Shown here piece after piece: positions 1-8,642 of a stretch of DNA of 64,000 nucleotides. Origin of the DNA: JACDCY01 sp964350145 (GTDB lineage Bacteria; Gemmatimonadota; Gemmatimonadetes; Gemmatimonadales; Gemmatimonadaceae); NCBI GenBank assembly GCA_964350145.1, contig CAYGJL010000015.1, positions 1 to 64,000 on the forward strand. The letters run 5' to 3'. A program made the position numbers and the translations under genes. Under the pieces are notes generated by a model. It searched no databases. It was not told where the DNA came from and worked only from the letters and a program-made list of their open reading frames with translations. The number at the start of each line of letters is the position of its first letter. The stretch's first letter is position 1.

Positions 1-482
1 GCGCGGTCGAGCGTCACCTGCGCCGACTTCACCGACGCGCTGGCGATCGCCAGCGAGTACTGCGCGTTGTTGAACTCGGCCTCGGTCAGCACCTTGCGGT
101 CGAACAGCTGCTTGTTCCGGTCGTACTCCCGCTGCGCCTGAGCGCGCTCGGCCTGCGCCCGCTCCAGACCGGCGAGCGCGTCGCGCACCGCCTGCTGCTG
201 CAGCGTCGGATCGATGCGCGCGATCAGCTGGCCCTTTCGCACGCGGTCGTTGAAATCCACGTGAATCGCCGAGACCTGCCCGGAGACCTGCGTGCCGACC
301 TGAACCGTCGTCACCGCACCGAGCTTGCCGGTCGCGGAGACGGAGGCTTCCAGGTCACCCCGCTCTACCGCCGCGAATCTGTAAGGAGACTCCTTCTCGG
401 AGTTGGCCCGGCTTACCATCCAACCCGCGATGACAATAACGAGCAGCGCGACACCCGCCGCGATCAAGCGCTTTCTTTGCAT
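1..482 (-). CDS. RND/MacA-type efflux periplasmic adaptor subunit (partial)
   Basis: This is the N-terminal 160 residues of a membrane-fusion (adaptor) protein; the rest lies beyond the window. It opens with a basic MQRKR and a single membrane anchor (residues about 6-22). A beta-strand stretch follows with the biotinyl-lipoyl-like signature around GTQVSGQVSAIHVDFNDRV and KGQLIARIDP. Next comes the start of the alpha-hairpin (ERAQAERAQAQREYDRNKQL, then a V-L-T-E-A-E-F segment), as in MacA/HlyD proteins. The ATG at 480-482 is preceded by GAGGA at the right distance. Such proteins bridge an inner-membrane pump to an outer-membrane channel. A CsoR-like palindrome lies upstream and csoR-copA are next door, so a copper-efflux role is possible but inferred. 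Confidence 0.85.
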   Translation of the reverse strand, partial: MQRKRLIAAGVALLVIVIAGWMVSRANSEKESPYRFAAVERGDLEASVSATGKLGAVTTVQVGTQVSGQVSAIHVDFNDRVRKGQLIARIDPTLQQQAVRDALAGLERAQAERAQAQREYDRNKQLFDRKVLTEAEFNNAQYSLAIASASVKSAQVTLDR

Positions 483-596
483 TAAGTCCTCAAGATTTGT
501 CTGGCCGGCGCCCGAGCGCGGATATGCTCGACGCCGTCTCCCGAACTACGGGCGAGGGGGGAATTTCGTTGGTTGGACGACCGCAATAACCGTGCG

Positions 597-613
597 TTAA
601 CCCCGTATGGGGC
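597..613. promoter_or_regulatory. Candidate CsoR operator
   Basis: The dyad CCCC-GTAT-GGGG (601-612), preceded by TTAA, resembles the GC-rich palindromes bound by CsoR-family repressors. It lies between csoR and the adaptor gene, upstream of the adaptor start. The assignment rests on the motif shape and its position beside a csoR gene. Confidence 0.4.
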
Positions 614-635
614 CGCCCTGTAATCCGCGATGCCG

Positions 636-1004
636 TTACCGGTTGAACCGGTGCATGAGGTTCAGAAGCTCGTCGTACATGGCTTCCGCCTCGCTCTCCC
701 CGGCTTGAATGGCGGAAGCCGCACAGTGCTTCAAATGATTGCGCATCAGCTCGCGCCCGACGCCGCGGAGGGCCTCGTTGACGGACGAGATCTGCGTCAT
801 GATGTCGGCGCAGTAGCGGTCTTCCTCGATCATCCTGTGCAGCCCGCGAACCTGTCCCTCGATCCGGCGGAGCCGCTTCAGGTTCCTGATCTTGGCGTCT
901 GGATCTACGGCCACCGCTTTTCTTCCCGCTTCGCTTCTGCCTTCCACGTCGCAGCCGCAGGCCGCCGCCGGTTCACCGGCTCGGGGTTTTTTGGCGGATG
1001 TCAT
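636..1004 (-). CDS. csoR: CsoR/FrmR-family metal-sensing repressor
   Basis: A 122-residue all-helical DUF156 repressor. The copper-ligand triad is intact: C65 (RYCADI), H90 and C94 (HLKHC), with the 25- and 4-residue spacing of CsoR C36/H61/C65. The conserved first helix reads RLRRIEGQVRGLHRMI. Cu(I) binding releases CsoR proteins from DNA. The N-terminal 30 residues, with a CGC motif, extend beyond the usual family start and could be an extra metal-binding tail. The gene begins 4 bp after the copA stop codon, so cupredoxin, copA and csoR form one copper-inducible operon, probably autoregulated. Confidence 0.9.
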   Translation of the reverse strand: MTSAKKPRAGEPAAACGCDVEGRSEAGRKAVAVDPDAKIRNLKRLRRIEGQVRGLHRMIEEDRYCADIMTQISSVNEALRGVGRELMRNHLKHCAASAIQAGESEAEAMYDELLNLMHRFNR

Positions 1005-1008
1005 GGCG

Positions 1009-3397
1009 TCATCCAGTCGCGCGGAAACCGCGCAGCCGAAGACTGTTCGTCACCACGCTCACCGAGCTGAAGGCCATCGCGAGGCTGGCCAGGATCGGGC
1101 TCAGCAGCAGCCCGAGCATCGGATACAGCGCGCCGGCCGCGACCGGAATCCCGACGACGTTGTAAATGAACGCCCAGAACAGGTTCTGCTTCATCGTCCG
1201 CATCGTCCGGCGCGACAAGCGCACAGCCTGCACCACGCTTCCCAGGTCGCCGCGCATCAACACCACGTCGGCGGCTTCGGCCGCGATGTCGGTGCCGGTG
1301 CCGACAGCCATTCCGATGTCGGCCTGCGCGAGCGCGGGCCGACAGCGGAANNNNNNNNNNCAAGCGCATCGACAACGACGTCCTACGTTTCAAGCCGACC
1401 ATCGCGACCACCTGACCTTCGTTCTGCAGCCGCTTGATTTCGGCAACCTTCCCGTCTGGAAGGACACCCGCGACCACGCGCCCGATCCCGGCCTCGCGCG
1501 CGATCGCGTTCGCCGTTCTCTCGTTGTCACCCGTGAGCAGCACGACGTCGAGTCCCAGTCGCTGCAGCTGAGCGATCGCGTCCCGCGACGTGCTCCTGAT
1601 CGGATCCGCGATCGCCAACAGTCCCGCGAGCTTTCCGTCCACCGTCACGTATACGGGCGTCTTGCCTTCGCCGGACAATCGCTCCGCGTCACTTCGCAGC
1701 GGCGCCGCGTTCGCGCCGGCGTCGGACACCATGGCCTCGTTCCCCGCGGCGACTCGCACGCCATCCACCACGCCGGACAGACCCTTGCCCGTGACGGTGG
1801 AGAACGACTCCACTCCGGCCGGCGCGATACCGCGACTCTCCGCGTAACGCACGACCGCGTCCGCGAGCGGATGCTCGCTGGATCTTTCGAGCGACGCCAC
1901 CAAATGGAGCAGGCGCGTCTCGTCTTCGAGCGGGCCTCCCGGGACGAGAGCCATGTCAGTCACCGTCGGCTTCCCTTTCGTTACGGTACCGGTCTTGTCC
2001 ATCGCGATCACGGTGAGATCTCCGGCGCGCTGCAAAGCTTCTCCACCCTTGATCAGCACGCCCAGCTCCGCTCCCTTACCGGTGGAGACCATCACCGCTG
2101 TCGGTACCGCCAGTCCCATCGCGCACGGACACGCGATGATCAGCACCGCGACGGCCGCGGCGAAAGCGCGGACCGCCGGGGCGGTGTCGGCGACGACGAA
2201 CCACGCGACGAAAGTCACGATTGCGATCGAGATCACCACCGGCACGAAGATCCCGCTGATCCTGTCCGCCATCCGCTGGATCGGAGCGCGTGATCCCTGC
2301 GCATCACGCATGAGCTTCACTATTTGCGCGAGCACGCTGTCGGAGCCGAGCGTCGTCGCCCGATATCTCACCGATCCGGTGAGGTTAACGGTGCCGCCGA
2401 TCATCCTGTCACCGGCCTTCTTTGCAACCGCGAGCGATTCGCCGGTGAGCATGGATTCATCTACGGCGCTCTCTCCCGACAACACCGCGCCGTCCACCGG
2501 TACCCGCTCGCCGGGTCGGAGCACGACGGTGTCGCCGGACTGCACGCTCTCCACCGGAACGTCCATCTCCGCGCCATCGCGCAGCACTCGCGCCGTCTTC
2601 GGCCGCAGGCTCGCGAGCCCGCGCAGCGCGGCAGCGGTTTGCTTTTTGGCACGCGACTCGAGCGCGTTGCCGGCGAGAATGAGAGCGATGATGATTATCA
2701 CCGCCTCGTAGTAGACGTCGGGCGGGACTCCGCGACTCACGAAGAAGCCGGGCAACACCGTAGCCAGGAAAGAGTACAGAAACGCCGCGCCCGTCCCGAC
2801 GGCTATCAGCGTGTTCATGTCCGCGGCGTGGTGGCGGAAAGCAGTCCATGCGCGGGTGTAGAAGTGGCGCCCAGCCCACAGCATCACGCCCGCGGTCAGC
2901 AGTAGCAGGCCGTACGACAGCGCCTGCACCGGAATCCCGTACAGCCACGGCGCGACCGACTGCAGCCACGGAGTGAGCGACGTCATCGTCCACCGCATGA
3001 ACGGATCGGCCGTGGGACCGTGCGCCCGGCTCGCGGCGTCCGCCATGAGCGGCATGGACAGCGCCATTGCGATCACACCGGCGATGCCGCTCACGACCGC
3101 CTTGCGCCGGAGATCGAGAAACTCGGCCGTCTGCGCCCGGTCTCGCGCTTCCTGCTCGTCGAACGCCGACAGGTCAGGCGCGGCCAGTTCGGCGCCGTAT
3201 CCGGTCTCACGAACCGCCTCGACCAGCCGCTCGGGGCTCGTCGCGGCCGGATCGTACGTGACGGTGGCGTTCCCCATCATGAGGTTGACTGCCGCGTCCT
3301 CGACGCCCGGCTGCTTCCGCAGCGTGGACTGCACGCGCGACTGGCACGCGGCGCAAGTCATTCCCGTCACCGGGATCCGCACCTTGGTGTGCGTCAT
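1009..3397 (-). CDS. copA: Copper-translocating P-type ATPase, interrupted by an assembly gap
   Basis: P1B-type ATPase that exports Cu(I) using ATP. Visible in order: an N-terminal HMA domain with GMTCAAC, the TGES actuator motif (LTGESL), the membrane CPC motif (IIACPCAMGLA), the phosphorylation loop DKTGTVTKG, the HP motif (SSEHPLADA) and LTGDNERT. The GDGINDAP motif should follow VVAMVG but falls on the scaffold gap at 1351-1360. After the gap the reading frame is offset, resuming at PALAQADIGMAVGTGTDIA through the last membrane segments to RGFRATG. The ATG at 3397 overlaps the cupredoxin stop codon (ATGA), implying translational coupling. The frame break is almost certainly an assembly artefact, because both halves are fully conserved. 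Confidence 0.92.
1351..1360. other. Scaffold gap (10 Ns)
   Basis: Ten Ns inside copA. About 34 bases to the right (1361-1394) and 12 to the left do not encode CopA, although the gene is conserved immediately outside them. The contig ends are therefore probably erroneous, and the gap length is nominal. Confidence 0.95.
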
Positions 3398-3759
3398 TCT
3401 TCGGCTATCAGCGTTCCGCGCAGCATCCCCATGCCGCACATGAACTCGTACCGGCCCGGCTTGGGGGGCGTGACTTCGATCGTGGTTTTTTCGCCGGTCG
3501 GGAGAAACCGCCGGATGCCGAAATCCGGGAACACGACTTCTTCCGAGCAGCTCGAGTTGTCCTTGCGGTCGAATACGAGCTTGAGCGGAACGCCGGCCCG
3601 CGCCCGGATCGTCGCCGGCGAGTAGCCGTTGTCCACGGTGATCACGACCTCGGAGCCCTGGACGGCGGCCGCGGTACGGCCCGCCAGAAAGAAGTACCAG
3701 TTGACCCACGCGATCGCAGCCATTCCGGCCACAATCACCACCCATTCAGTGATCGTCAT
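3394..3759 (-). CDS. Membrane-anchored cupredoxin-domain protein
   Basis: 121 residues: an N-terminal transmembrane anchor (about residues 5-27), then one cupredoxin domain facing the periplasm. Candidate copper ligands are the Cys in SSCSEEVVFP and the C-x-x-x-M cluster in FMCGMGML; no C-terminal His is seen, so the site is not a standard plastocyanin site. First gene of the cupredoxin-copA-csoR operon, overlapping copA by 4 nt. Likely role: binding periplasmic copper for or from CopA (inferred from context). Confidence 0.8.
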   Translation of the reverse strand: MTITEWVVIVAGMAAIAWVNWYFFLAGRTAAAVQGSEVVITVDNGYSPATIRARAGVPLKLVFDRKDNSSCSEEVVFPDFGIRRFLPTGEKTTIEVTPPKPGRYEFMCGMGMLRGTLIAEE

Positions 3760-3767
3760 GCCGAAAG

Positions 3768-3790
3768 CTATATACCCCCACCCCCTATTG
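3768..3790. promoter_or_regulatory. Promoter/operator region of the copper operon
   Basis: The stretch reading TATATACCCCCACCCCCTAT lies just upstream of the cupredoxin start. TATACCCC half-sites are typical of CsoR boxes, but the right half is not a clean inverted repeat. It also lies in the leader of the divergent M28 peptidase gene. Confidence 0.35.
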
Positions 3791-3867
3791 CAAGATGCGA
3801 CCTAGGATTGCGAAATCCGCAATCCCAGCTGAACGAGTACGTTTGGGCGCTTACCTGGAGGTCAACG

Positions 3868-5232
3868 GTGCTACGCCAGATTCTTTCGCCCACTCTCGTC
3901 GTTCTTGCCTGTCTGCCGGCCCTCGCGTCCGCGCAGACGGCCACCGCGAACCCGCCCTCGTTCGAGGACCCGCGCATCCATGCCATCGTCGCCGCGGCAT
4001 CGCCCGAGCGAATTGAGCGGAATATCCGCACGCTCGTCGGCTTCGGCACCAGGCACACGATGTCCGACACGCTGTCCCCGACGCGCGGAATCGGAGCCGC
4101 GCGCCGGTGGATCTTCGACGAGTTCCGGCGGATCTCGCAGGCGTGCGGCGGCTGTCTCGAAGTGCGCTACATCTCCGACGTCGTGAAAGGCGACTCCATG
4201 CCCCGTATCCCAAGGGACGTGAACATCGTCAATGTCGTCGCCATCCAGCGGGGGCGCTCCGACCCCAACCGGTACGTGCTGCTCAGCGGCGACATCGATT
4301 CGCGCGTCACCAATGTGCTGAACGACACCTCCGACTCGCCCGGTGCCAACGACAACGCCAGCGGCATCGCCGCGATCCTCGAGGCGGCGCGCCTGCTCAC
4401 GCGCTACCAGCCCGACGCGTCCATCGTCTACGCCGGTCTCTCCGGTGAGGAGCAGGGACTGTTCGGCGGGGTCATCGTCGCTCGCGTAGCGAAGGCCGAA
4501 GGCTGGAATCTCGACGCGGTGATCAACAACGACATGGTCGGGAACATCAGTGGCATCGACGGCGTCATCGAGAATACCACGGCGCGCGTGTTCGCGCCCG
4601 GCCTTCCGCCGACCACGACCGCCGCCGAGCTGCGGCGGATCCTGACGACGGGCGGCGAGCTCGATACGCCGTCCCGCCAGCTCGCGCGCTACATAGACAA
4701 GGTCGCCGACACGTACTTCCCGAATCTCGACGTGGAGATCATCTACCGGCTGGACCGGTACGGCCGCGGCGGGCACCACACCCCCTTCTATAATGAAGGG
4801 TATGCGGCGGTGCGCCTCATGGAGACGCACGAGGATTACACCCGCCAGCACCAGGACCTCCGCACCGAGAACGGCATCGCCTACGGGGACGTGATCGAAG
4901 GCGTCAACTTCGAGTACGCCGCCGCGATGACAGCGCTCGACGCGGCCACGCTAATCTCGCTGGCCTGGGCCCCGCCCGCGCCTGATTCCGTCTCGATCCG
5001 CGGCGCCGTGCAGCCCTCGCCTACACTCCGCTGGAAAGCCGTGGACGCGCCCGACCTGCTCGGCTACCGGATCTACTGGAGAAAGCCGAGCGAGGTGAAT
5101 TGGACCAGGTCGCGCTTCGTCGGCAACGTCACCGAGCACCGGCTTGAGAATGTCATCATCGACAACTATTTCTTCGGCGTCGCCGCCGTGGACCGGGAAG
5201 GACACGAGAGCATGGTCGCATTCCCGCGCTGA
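3868..5232 (+). CDS. Secreted M28-family metallopeptidase
   Basis: I place the start at the GTG at 3868, which has GGAGG six bases upstream and opens a clean signal peptide ending ALASAQ; an in-frame upstream start at 3808 lacks both. The M28 zinc ligands are recognisable as GDIDSR, GANDNASG, SGEEQG, INNDMVGN and GGHHTPF. The first motif normally has His (AHxDS) but here has Asp. A C-terminal fibronectin-III-like domain (about residues 372-454: LRWKAVDAPDLLGYRIYWR) follows, as in other exported M28 enzymes. Expected activity: extracytoplasmic aminopeptidase or carboxypeptidase. It is transcribed divergently from the copper operon. Confidence 0.85.
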   Translation: MLRQILSPTLVVLACLPALASAQTATANPPSFEDPRIHAIVAAASPERIERNIRTLVGFGTRHTMSDTLSPTRGIGAARRWIFDEFRRISQACGGCLEVRYISDVVKGDSMPRIPRDVNIVNVVAIQRGRSDPNRYVLLSGDIDSRVTNVLNDTSDSPGANDNASGIAAILEAARLLTRYQPDASIVYAGLSGEEQGLFGGVIVARVAKAEGWNLDAVINNDMVGNISGIDGVIENTTARVFAPGLPPTTTAAELRRILTTGGELDTPSRQLARYIDKVADTYFPNLDVEIIYRLDRYGRGGHHTPFYNEGYAAVRLMETHEDYTRQHQDLRTENGIAYGDVIEGVNFEYAAAMTALDAATLISLAWAPPAPDSVSIRGAVQPSPTLRWKAVDAPDLLGYRIYWRKPSEVNWTRSRFVGNVTEHRLENVIIDNYFFGVAAVDREGHESMVAFPR

Positions 5233-5408
5233 CCCGCGCAGCTTGATATCTGCAGATCGAAATCCACCGACAGGTTCGCGGAGAAATCGATCACGGCCCG
5301 AAAGGGATCGCGTGCTTGAGCTCGCGTAGCGCGGCGTCGTGGAGTATATGGATGTCGCGCAAAAGAACGATGGCGGCCGCACCCGCTTGCGTGTACGATT
5401 GAGCCGAC

Positions 5409-6314
5409 ATGCCCGACTCCGCGTTTGATGATGAATTGCGAGCCGCAGCCTTCGCACGCGTGCAATCGCTTTGCGAGAGGTTCGGCCGCCGAATCCCGCG
5501 TGCGGAGCTCAGTGTCGGTGTAACGTTTCGGGGCCAGAGGGTGCCTATATGGAACTACATGAAAGGGATCTTCAAGCCTGCAGTCCTAGGACGCAATGGT
5601 GCGGCTTTGAGCGTACAGACGTCCGCGGATTCTCCATACGCCGACGTGCACGACCCTGACGCAGGGCACTTCATATACAAGTACCGTGGAACTGACCCTG
5701 CCCATCCTGATAACGTGGCACTGCGAATCGCCATGGAGCGCGCTAGGCCGCTCATATACCTCGTAGCTGTTGATCCCGGGGTGTACGACGCAATCCTGCC
5801 TGTGTACGTGGTCGGAGACCAACCTGACCATCTTCAGTTCGCTCTGGCGGCGGACCAGCCTTCGGCGGCATTGGCGGTCTCGGACACGCTTACCGCTCCT
5901 CGCCGTGAATACGTCACGCGCGCCGTGATGTACCGGCTCCACCAGCAGCAGTTTCGGCGGGTAGTTCTTCGCGCCTATAAAGAGCAATGCGCCATCTGTC
6001 GCATCCGGCACGTCGAACTCCTCGACGCAGCCCATATTCTCCCGGACAAGCACGTCCTTGGCGAGCCAGTTGTTAGCAACGGGCTGGGACTCTGCAAGAT
6101 TCATCACTCGGCCTACGACAGTGACATCCTCGGAGTCGACCCGAATTCGCACGTCCACATTCGGGCTGACATCCTCGCAGAAAATGATGGGCCGATGCTT
6201 CGGCACGGATTGCAGGAACTGCACGGAATCATGCTAACGCTTCCGCGAAAAGCCGATATGCGGCCAAACCGTGATTTTCTCGCCGAAAGATTCGCGAGGT
6301 TCCGGGCGGCATAG
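5409..6314 (+). CDS. HNH endonuclease, possibly a restriction nuclease
   Basis: 301 residues. The C-terminal third carries a complete HNH fold: CAICR with CKIHH as the zinc knuckle, LLDAAHILPD as the catalytic His region, then NGLGLCKIHHSAYD. This arrangement, including the preceding QQQFRRVVLRAYKEQC, is typical of HNH proteins annotated as putative restriction endonucleases. The N-terminal 190 residues (FRGQRVPIWNYMKGIF, then a DPAHPDN stretch) probably recognise DNA, but I do not recognise a named domain. A methyltransferase gene follows 13 bp downstream, and the pair lies on the 3' side of tRNA-Phe, a common place for acquired genes. Confidence 0.75.
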   Translation: MPDSAFDDELRAAAFARVQSLCERFGRRIPRAELSVGVTFRGQRVPIWNYMKGIFKPAVLGRNGAALSVQTSADSPYADVHDPDAGHFIYKYRGTDPAHPDNVALRIAMERARPLIYLVAVDPGVYDAILPVYVVGDQPDHLQFALAADQPSAALAVSDTLTAPRREYVTRAVMYRLHQQQFRRVVLRAYKEQCAICRIRHVELLDAAHILPDKHVLGEPVVSNGLGLCKIHHSAYDSDILGVDPNSHVHIRADILAENDGPMLRHGLQELHGIMLTLPRKADMRPNRDFLAERFARFRAA

Positions 6315-6327
6315 GTGTGTTCTTAGT

Positions 6328-7002
6328 ATGACGTTCCGCGGGATTCGCCTTCCGGGGATGAACGTTCCATCGTGTCCCCTTTGCGACGCAGTCGGAAATG
6401 ATCTCGTGAAGACGGAGGCCGCACAACGGTATTTCGACTGTCCGCAATGCAAGCTCATTTACCTGCACCCGGAGCAACGCCTCTCCGCGCCGGCCGAGCG
6501 AGCGCGCTACGAGCTGCACGAGAACGATCCGGCCGATCTAGATTACGTAGACTTCCTCCGCCGCCTCGCTGATCCAATGCTGGAACGCTTGCAGTCTGGC
6601 GCGCACGGGCTCGACTTCGGCTGCGGCCCTACGCCGGTGCTATCGGAGTTGCTGACTACGGCCGGTTTTCCGTGCGCCGCGTATGATCCGTTCTTCGCGC
6701 CGGACGAGACACTGCTCGATAGACGGTACGATTTCATCACCTGCTCGGAAGTCGTCGAGCACGCGCACGATCCGGCCAACATGTTCGCTGCGCTGCTGCA
6801 TATGCTGGCACCCTGCGGCATCCTCGGTGTGATGACGATGTTCCATCCAGGCATGGACGCGTTCGCCGACTGGTGGTATCGGCGCGACCCCACGCACGTC
6901 TGCTTCTATGATGAAGCAACCATGCGTTGGATCGGCGAGCACCATGGATGGCAGGCGGAATTTCCGCGGCCGAATGTCACGCTCTTCTGCACCCGGCCAT
7001 GA
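6328..7002 (+). CDS. Class I SAM methyltransferase with N-terminal zinc ribbon
   Basis: About 224 residues. An N-terminal CPLCD...CPQC zinc ribbon precedes a Rossmann methyltransferase of the Methyltransf_23 type: GLDFGCGPTPVLSELL is the SAM-binding glycine motif, and YDFITCSEVVEHAHDP is motif II/III. There is no DNA-methylase NPPY or PC motif, so it is unlikely to be the modification enzyme for the HNH nuclease; small-molecule or protein substrates are likelier. Starts at 6328 or 6358 are both possible, with the ribbon beginning at the second. Probably cotranscribed with the nuclease. Confidence 0.75.
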   Translation: MTFRGIRLPGMNVPSCPLCDAVGNDLVKTEAAQRYFDCPQCKLIYLHPEQRLSAPAERARYELHENDPADLDYVDFLRRLADPMLERLQSGAHGLDFGCGPTPVLSELLTTAGFPCAAYDPFFAPDETLLDRRYDFITCSEVVEHAHDPANMFAALLHMLAPCGILGVMTMFHPGMDAFADWWYRRDPTHVCFYDEATMRWIGEHHGWQAEFPRPNVTLFCTRP

Positions 7003-7007
7003 ACAAC

Positions 7008-7030
7008 AACGGCCCCGCGAAGGGGCCGTT
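7008..7030. terminator. Bidirectional hairpin terminator
   Basis: A perfect 9-bp stem (AACGGCCCC / GGGGCCGTT) with a 5-nt loop sits between the methyltransferase stop and the 3' end of tRNA-Phe. It can end transcription from both sides, although no long T-run follows. Confidence 0.7.
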
Positions 7031-7050
7031 GGCGGACGATTTCGTAAAGG

Positions 7051-7123
<73 letters not shown>

Positions 7124-7177
7124 CGACATAAGACAGCCTCGCAAACTACCCGGCGCGAGCGTCTCTTTCAACCGGCT

Positions 7178-8614
7178 CTATTGGCCGGGCCGGTACCGCC
7201 TTGCCATCTCGTCCAGTCCCTGCTGGAGCTCCGCGGCGGGAAACCAGCGCCCACGAACCATCACCCCGGACCGCCGCGCCAGGTTCCGCACGTTGGCCAG
7301 CGGGTCGGCGTCCAGCAGCACCAGATCGGCCCGGTTGCCAGGCACTACCGAGCCGAACTTTCCGTCGAGCTCGAGCTCGCGCTCGGCGTAGCGCGCGACG
7401 TTGCGCGTGCCGCTCTCCAGAATCTGGAACGGCGTCAGTCCCACCTCCTGCATAACCACGACTTCACGCTGCAGCGCGAAGCCTGGCACGTTGAACATCT
7501 GCGGTGAGTCCGTCCCCATCAGCAGCAGCGCGCCAGAATCGCCCAGCGCGCGCAACGCCAGCCGCCGCAGCTCGAGGAACCGATCTATGTCCTCGGTCCG
7601 CACACCCTGCGACTGCTGCGACTGCGTCATGTTGCGCTTCTGCTGCATCCACTGGTTCACCTGTTGCGGCGACGCGTACCGCATCTCCGGTCGCTGCGCC
7701 GCTTCTTCCGGCGATTCCGCCGAATAAAAGCTCTCCCACAGGAACGCGGTCGGTACGTTCCACGTCCCCGCGTCGCGCGTCCGGCCCGCCCAGTACCGCA
7801 CCAGCGCGGGATCCACCGCGGGCACCCACTCCCCGAACGGAACCGATCCGGCCATCATGCGCGAGCGCAGCGGCTCGGGCAGCGACGCCTCCAGGTATCC
7901 GTCGAGGTGGTCGATCGTGGACTGTCGCGCCTCCAGCGTGCGTTCCAACCCGACCGCTGCCGATATGTGGCCGGCGAAAGTGATCCCGCTCTCGCGCGCC
8001 GCCGAGACGAGCCCGTCGTACACGGGGCGCAGTAGCCCAGGATGGAGCTTGAGGAAATCGTAGCCGGCTGCCTTGTGCTCGCGCACCAGCCGCGCGGCCG
8101 CTTCCGGGGTCGGCGCGCTCTGCCCGTTCAGCGACGGCGCGCCCACGTACAGCGTAGGCCCGACGATCTCGCCGCGCGCCAGCTGCTCCCGCAGCTCCAA
8201 TTGCATCGGCGCGCCAAGCATTCCGCGGATCGTCGTGACGCCGTTGGCGACGTACAAGAACATGATGTCCCGCACGAGCTGCTCCGGCGCGTTACCGCCG
8301 GGGACATGCGCGTGCATCTCCGCGAGTCCGGGGATCAGGAACTTTCCGCGACCGTCGATAACCGTGTCGCCAGCTCGCGCGCGCACGCGCGATGCGGGTC
8401 CGATCGCAGCTATCACTCCGTCGCTCACTAGCACAGTCTGGCCCGGCAGAGCACCGGCGCGATCCATCGGGACGACCGTCACGTCCACGAACGCGAAGTT
8501 TCCAGCGCCCGCGGAAGCTGCCGGCGCTTCCTCGTTCCGCAGAGCGGCTCCGCAGGCGAACAGAGCTGCCGCCGCCAGCACGGCGACGGCAGCTCCGAAT
8601 CTCTTACCTCTCAT
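7178..8614 (-). CDS. Exported amidohydrolase-family protein
   Basis: 478 residues with an N-terminal export signal and a probable lipobox (ALFAC-G). The metal-dependent hydrolase core shows HxH (EMHAHVPGG), a Lys in FLKLHPG, His in FAGHISA and IDHLDGY, and Asp in MGTDSPQ. This is the usual binuclear set of imidazolonepropionase- and prolidase-like amidohydrolases. The C-terminal beta-domain (GNRADLVLLDADPL) is typical. Substrate unknown. It lies 28 bp downstream of the large metalloprotease gene in the same direction, so they are probably cotranscribed and may act together in extracytoplasmic peptide breakdown. Confidence 0.85.
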   Translation of the reverse strand: MRGKRFGAAVAVLAAAALFACGAALRNEEAPAASAGAGNFAFVDVTVVPMDRAGALPGQTVLVSDGVIAAIGPASRVRARAGDTVIDGRGKFLIPGLAEMHAHVPGGNAPEQLVRDIMFLYVANGVTTIRGMLGAPMQLELREQLARGEIVGPTLYVGAPSLNGQSAPTPEAAARLVREHKAAGYDFLKLHPGLLRPVYDGLVSAARESGITFAGHISAAVGLERTLEARQSTIDHLDGYLEASLPEPLRSRMMAGSVPFGEWVPAVDPALVRYWAGRTRDAGTWNVPTAFLWESFYSAESPEEAAQRPEMRYASPQQVNQWMQQKRNMTQSQQSQGVRTEDIDRFLELRRLALRALGDSGALLLMGTDSPQMFNVPGFALQREVVVMQEVGLTPFQILESGTRNVARYAERELELDGKFGSVVPGNRADLVLLDADPLANVRNLARRSGVMVRGRWFPAAELQQGLDEMARRYRPGQ

Positions 8615-8642
8615 TACTTACCGCTCCAGAAAAGCTGTTGCC

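Noticed and set aside
3400..3745. N-terminal extension of the copA frame upstream of 3397
   Set aside because: The extension is the antiphase reading of the cupredoxin gene; CopA homologues start at the HMA domain, and the ATG at 3397 overlaps the cupredoxin stop in a coupled way.
5233..5408. Minus-strand coding remnant (LLRDIHILHDAALRELKHAI)
   Set aside because: It reads like a gene end for about 27 codons but has stops on both sides and no recognisable family; too short to call.
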